Assembly: GCA_002286715.1 (NCBI GenBank)
Contig: NSJX01000005.1
Location: 997,959-1,061,958 of the forward strand
Direction: 5' to 3'
DNA from: Dentipellis sp. KUC8613
Taxonomy: Eukaryota > Basidiomycota > Agaricomycetes > Russulales > Hericiaceae
DNA length: 64,000 nucleotides
Numbering within the stretch: the stretch's first letter is position 1; every line of letters starts with the position of its first letter. Shown in pieces: positions 62,346-64,000 of the stretch. The notes under the pieces were generated by a model. It did no database searches and had not been told where the DNA came from. It worked only from the letters and a program-made list of their open reading frames with translations. The position numbers were made by a program, and so were the translations under genes.

Positions 62346-62941
62346 GACTGTGCGTACCTCCTCAACCTCCTTCATTCTCTGAGGTGTCAGCAGCGGCTCA
62401 ATCATGTCTGTTTTAGGTCGAATAGCGTCGTAGCCGCGACAAGGTCGCACACCGGCACAAGGACGACCATCGTGGTTATGCACTTCTATCTTGCAGATCT
62501 ATAATGCTGCTGGTGAAATTCCTAGAGCTAATCAATACACTGTACTCTACCACTACAATACACGATACCTTTCGTTCTTGTTGATTGCTTCTTATTTCTT
62601 GACGTTCTTTGAGTTTGTGATTCGGTTGCACGACGTGGGTCTGAAAAAGCCGCGAAATTTTATGGACACCGACAAGATACGCGGTCTATCGACTCGTTTT
62701 GTTGGAGTTTGACTCAGAGGTGTTGAAGTTGGGGACAGTCGTTATTTCAGCTAATTTACGGCGTACAACTCGCTTACATCTCGGATCCTAACCCCTTACA
62801 TGCGTCATTTTCATTTCGATAACTCACGAGTGCTAATTATCGAAATTCTCTCCACTTTTCTCGAGTACTTGCCCCCGCACCAAGGGCTGCTGAAATCTCT
62901 CCCTTAGGTAGTGGTATACTCTTGGTGCACCCACAATCAAC
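62346..62941. other. Intergenic, nothing recognised
   Basis: Spacer between the DUF6534 gene and TRM82; includes the TRM82 promoter. Confidence 0.45.
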
Positions 62942-64000
62942 ATGGCTACCCAAAGGCACTTTCCTCACACACGACTCTTTCCGAGCTCAGAGAAAACTGT
63001 CGTGATCTCTGGGCCCCACATACAAGTCCTCAGTTCCGAGTACGTGATTATTCTTTCGGTATGAGGAGCACGTTCACGTTCTAATCAATAGGTACACAGG
63101 TCCGGGGAAATATTGTTTTCTACCTTATCGCTTGAAGACTCGGTGAAGGACGCAGTCGTCAAATCTGGACCCATTCGATGCGCGGCGGTGGACTCTTCCT
63201 TCACACACCTTGCTACGGCCGGAGATGATAAGAAGCTGAAAGTTTGGGAGGTAGAGGGATTAAAATTGGTCAACGAGAGGTATGTATCATACTCTCGTGC
63301 TCTCAAATGCATCTGTAAACAGGATCTACGTGTTTGCAGGGAGCTCCCGAAGAAACCCACTCAAGTCGCGTTCACGCGTAACGGAAAGACCATCCTCGCC
63401 TCTGACAAGTTCGGCGACGTATTCAGGTGCGTCCCGGCCCTCCCAGACACCTTGCACCCGTTCATAAGCGCCGATAGTTATCCTCTGATTCCAGATCCGG
63501 TGTCTGAGCCTGCGAAGGACGGCAAGCCTGAAGAACTCGCGTCGCACGAGAACCCCTCCGGCGGCCGTCTGATCCTGGGACACACCTCGTTGTTGACGGC
63601 GTTCACGCTGTCGGAGGACGAGAAGTTCGTAATCACTGCGGACAGGGACGAGCATATCCGCGCGAGCTGGTACCCACAGGGGTACTGCATCGAGAGCTAT
63701 TGCTTAGGGCATAAAAAGTGCGTTCTGTCTCCGAATTCGAGTCTGCTATATCTGACTAGACGTACTCAGGTTCGTGTCCGCGATACACATCCCGACTTTC
63801 GCCCCGGACTTCCTCGTGTCCGGCGGCGGCGACCCTGCTCTCAAGGTCTGGGACTGGAAAAACGGCAAGCTGGTCTACGAGATACCAGTCATCGACGCCG
63901 TGAACCCCTTCATCAAAGTGCGCGTCAAAAAGCGCAAGTGGAGAGAAGACGACGACGACGGCGAAGGCGGTGCGGAAGGCAAGGGCGACAAGAAGCCGCG
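62942..64000 (+). CDS. TRM82: tRNA (guanine-N7) methyltransferase non-catalytic subunit (TRM82/WDR4), 5' part
   Basis: WD40 partner of Trm8/METTL1, which makes m7G46 in tRNA. Exons seen: 62942-63039, 63100-63279, 63340-63426, 63478-63717 and 63770 onward; the gene runs off the window. Visible WD-type blades include VDSSFTHLATAGDDKKLKVW, FTLSEDEKFVITADRDEHI and LVSGGGDPALKVWDW. The segment YPQGYCIESYCLGHKKFV is characteristic of Trm82. An acidic/basic insert (KKRKWREDDDDGEGG) begins near the edge, as in other fungal Trm82 proteins. Confidence 0.93.

Overview
The window is nuclear DNA from a filamentous basidiomycete, most likely a wood-decay agaricomycete. Almost every gene is cut by several 45-65 base introns with GT...AG ends. 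The gene content fits too: a DUF6534 membrane protein, large F-box proteins, small secreted proteins, and an expanded set of flavoprotein monooxygenases. Exon joins were read by eye. Each was accepted only when reading phase and family motifs held across the junction.

Layout. 0.5-3.6 kb (minus): copper-transporting P-type ATPase. 7.0-15.8 kb (plus): first array of FAD-dependent aromatic-ring monooxygenases (copies A, decayed B, C). 16-25.5 kb: a possible P450 relic, two related Pro/Ala-rich secreted proteins, an NmrA-type reductase and an isoprenylcysteine-methyltransferase-like membrane protein. 26.3-28.6 kb (minus): GH47 alpha-mannosidase. 29.5-32.6 kb: a broken F-box gene beside an intact one. 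32.7-37.5 kb: COQ6 (minus) and SEC6 (plus), diverging from a 265-base promoter. 38.5-41.6 kb: 18-exon NAD+ synthetase. 42.5-43.8 kb (minus): secreted aspartic protease. 45.9-48.5 kb: a small secreted protein and a second F-box protein. 49.9-58.0 kb (plus): second monooxygenase array (D, E, F), followed by tRNA-Glu. 59.9-64 kb: an FMN reductase, a DUF6534 protein and the 5' part of TRM82.

The most striking feature is the monooxygenase family: five near-complete copies and one wreck, all on the plus strand. They share one 10-exon plan with conserved exon lengths and a TATA box 63-78 bases before the ATG. The two groups are split by about 34 kb of unrelated genes. Copy A has a stop codon that itself creates a possible new splice acceptor. 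With the NmrA-type and FMN reductases nearby, the locus may serve oxidation of phenolic compounds; that role is inference.

Two short elements with terminal inverted repeats and TA at both ends (37660-38317 and 44189-45065) look like non-autonomous DNA transposons. Intergenic stretches of 0.5-3.4 kb separate many genes and show little I can interpret.
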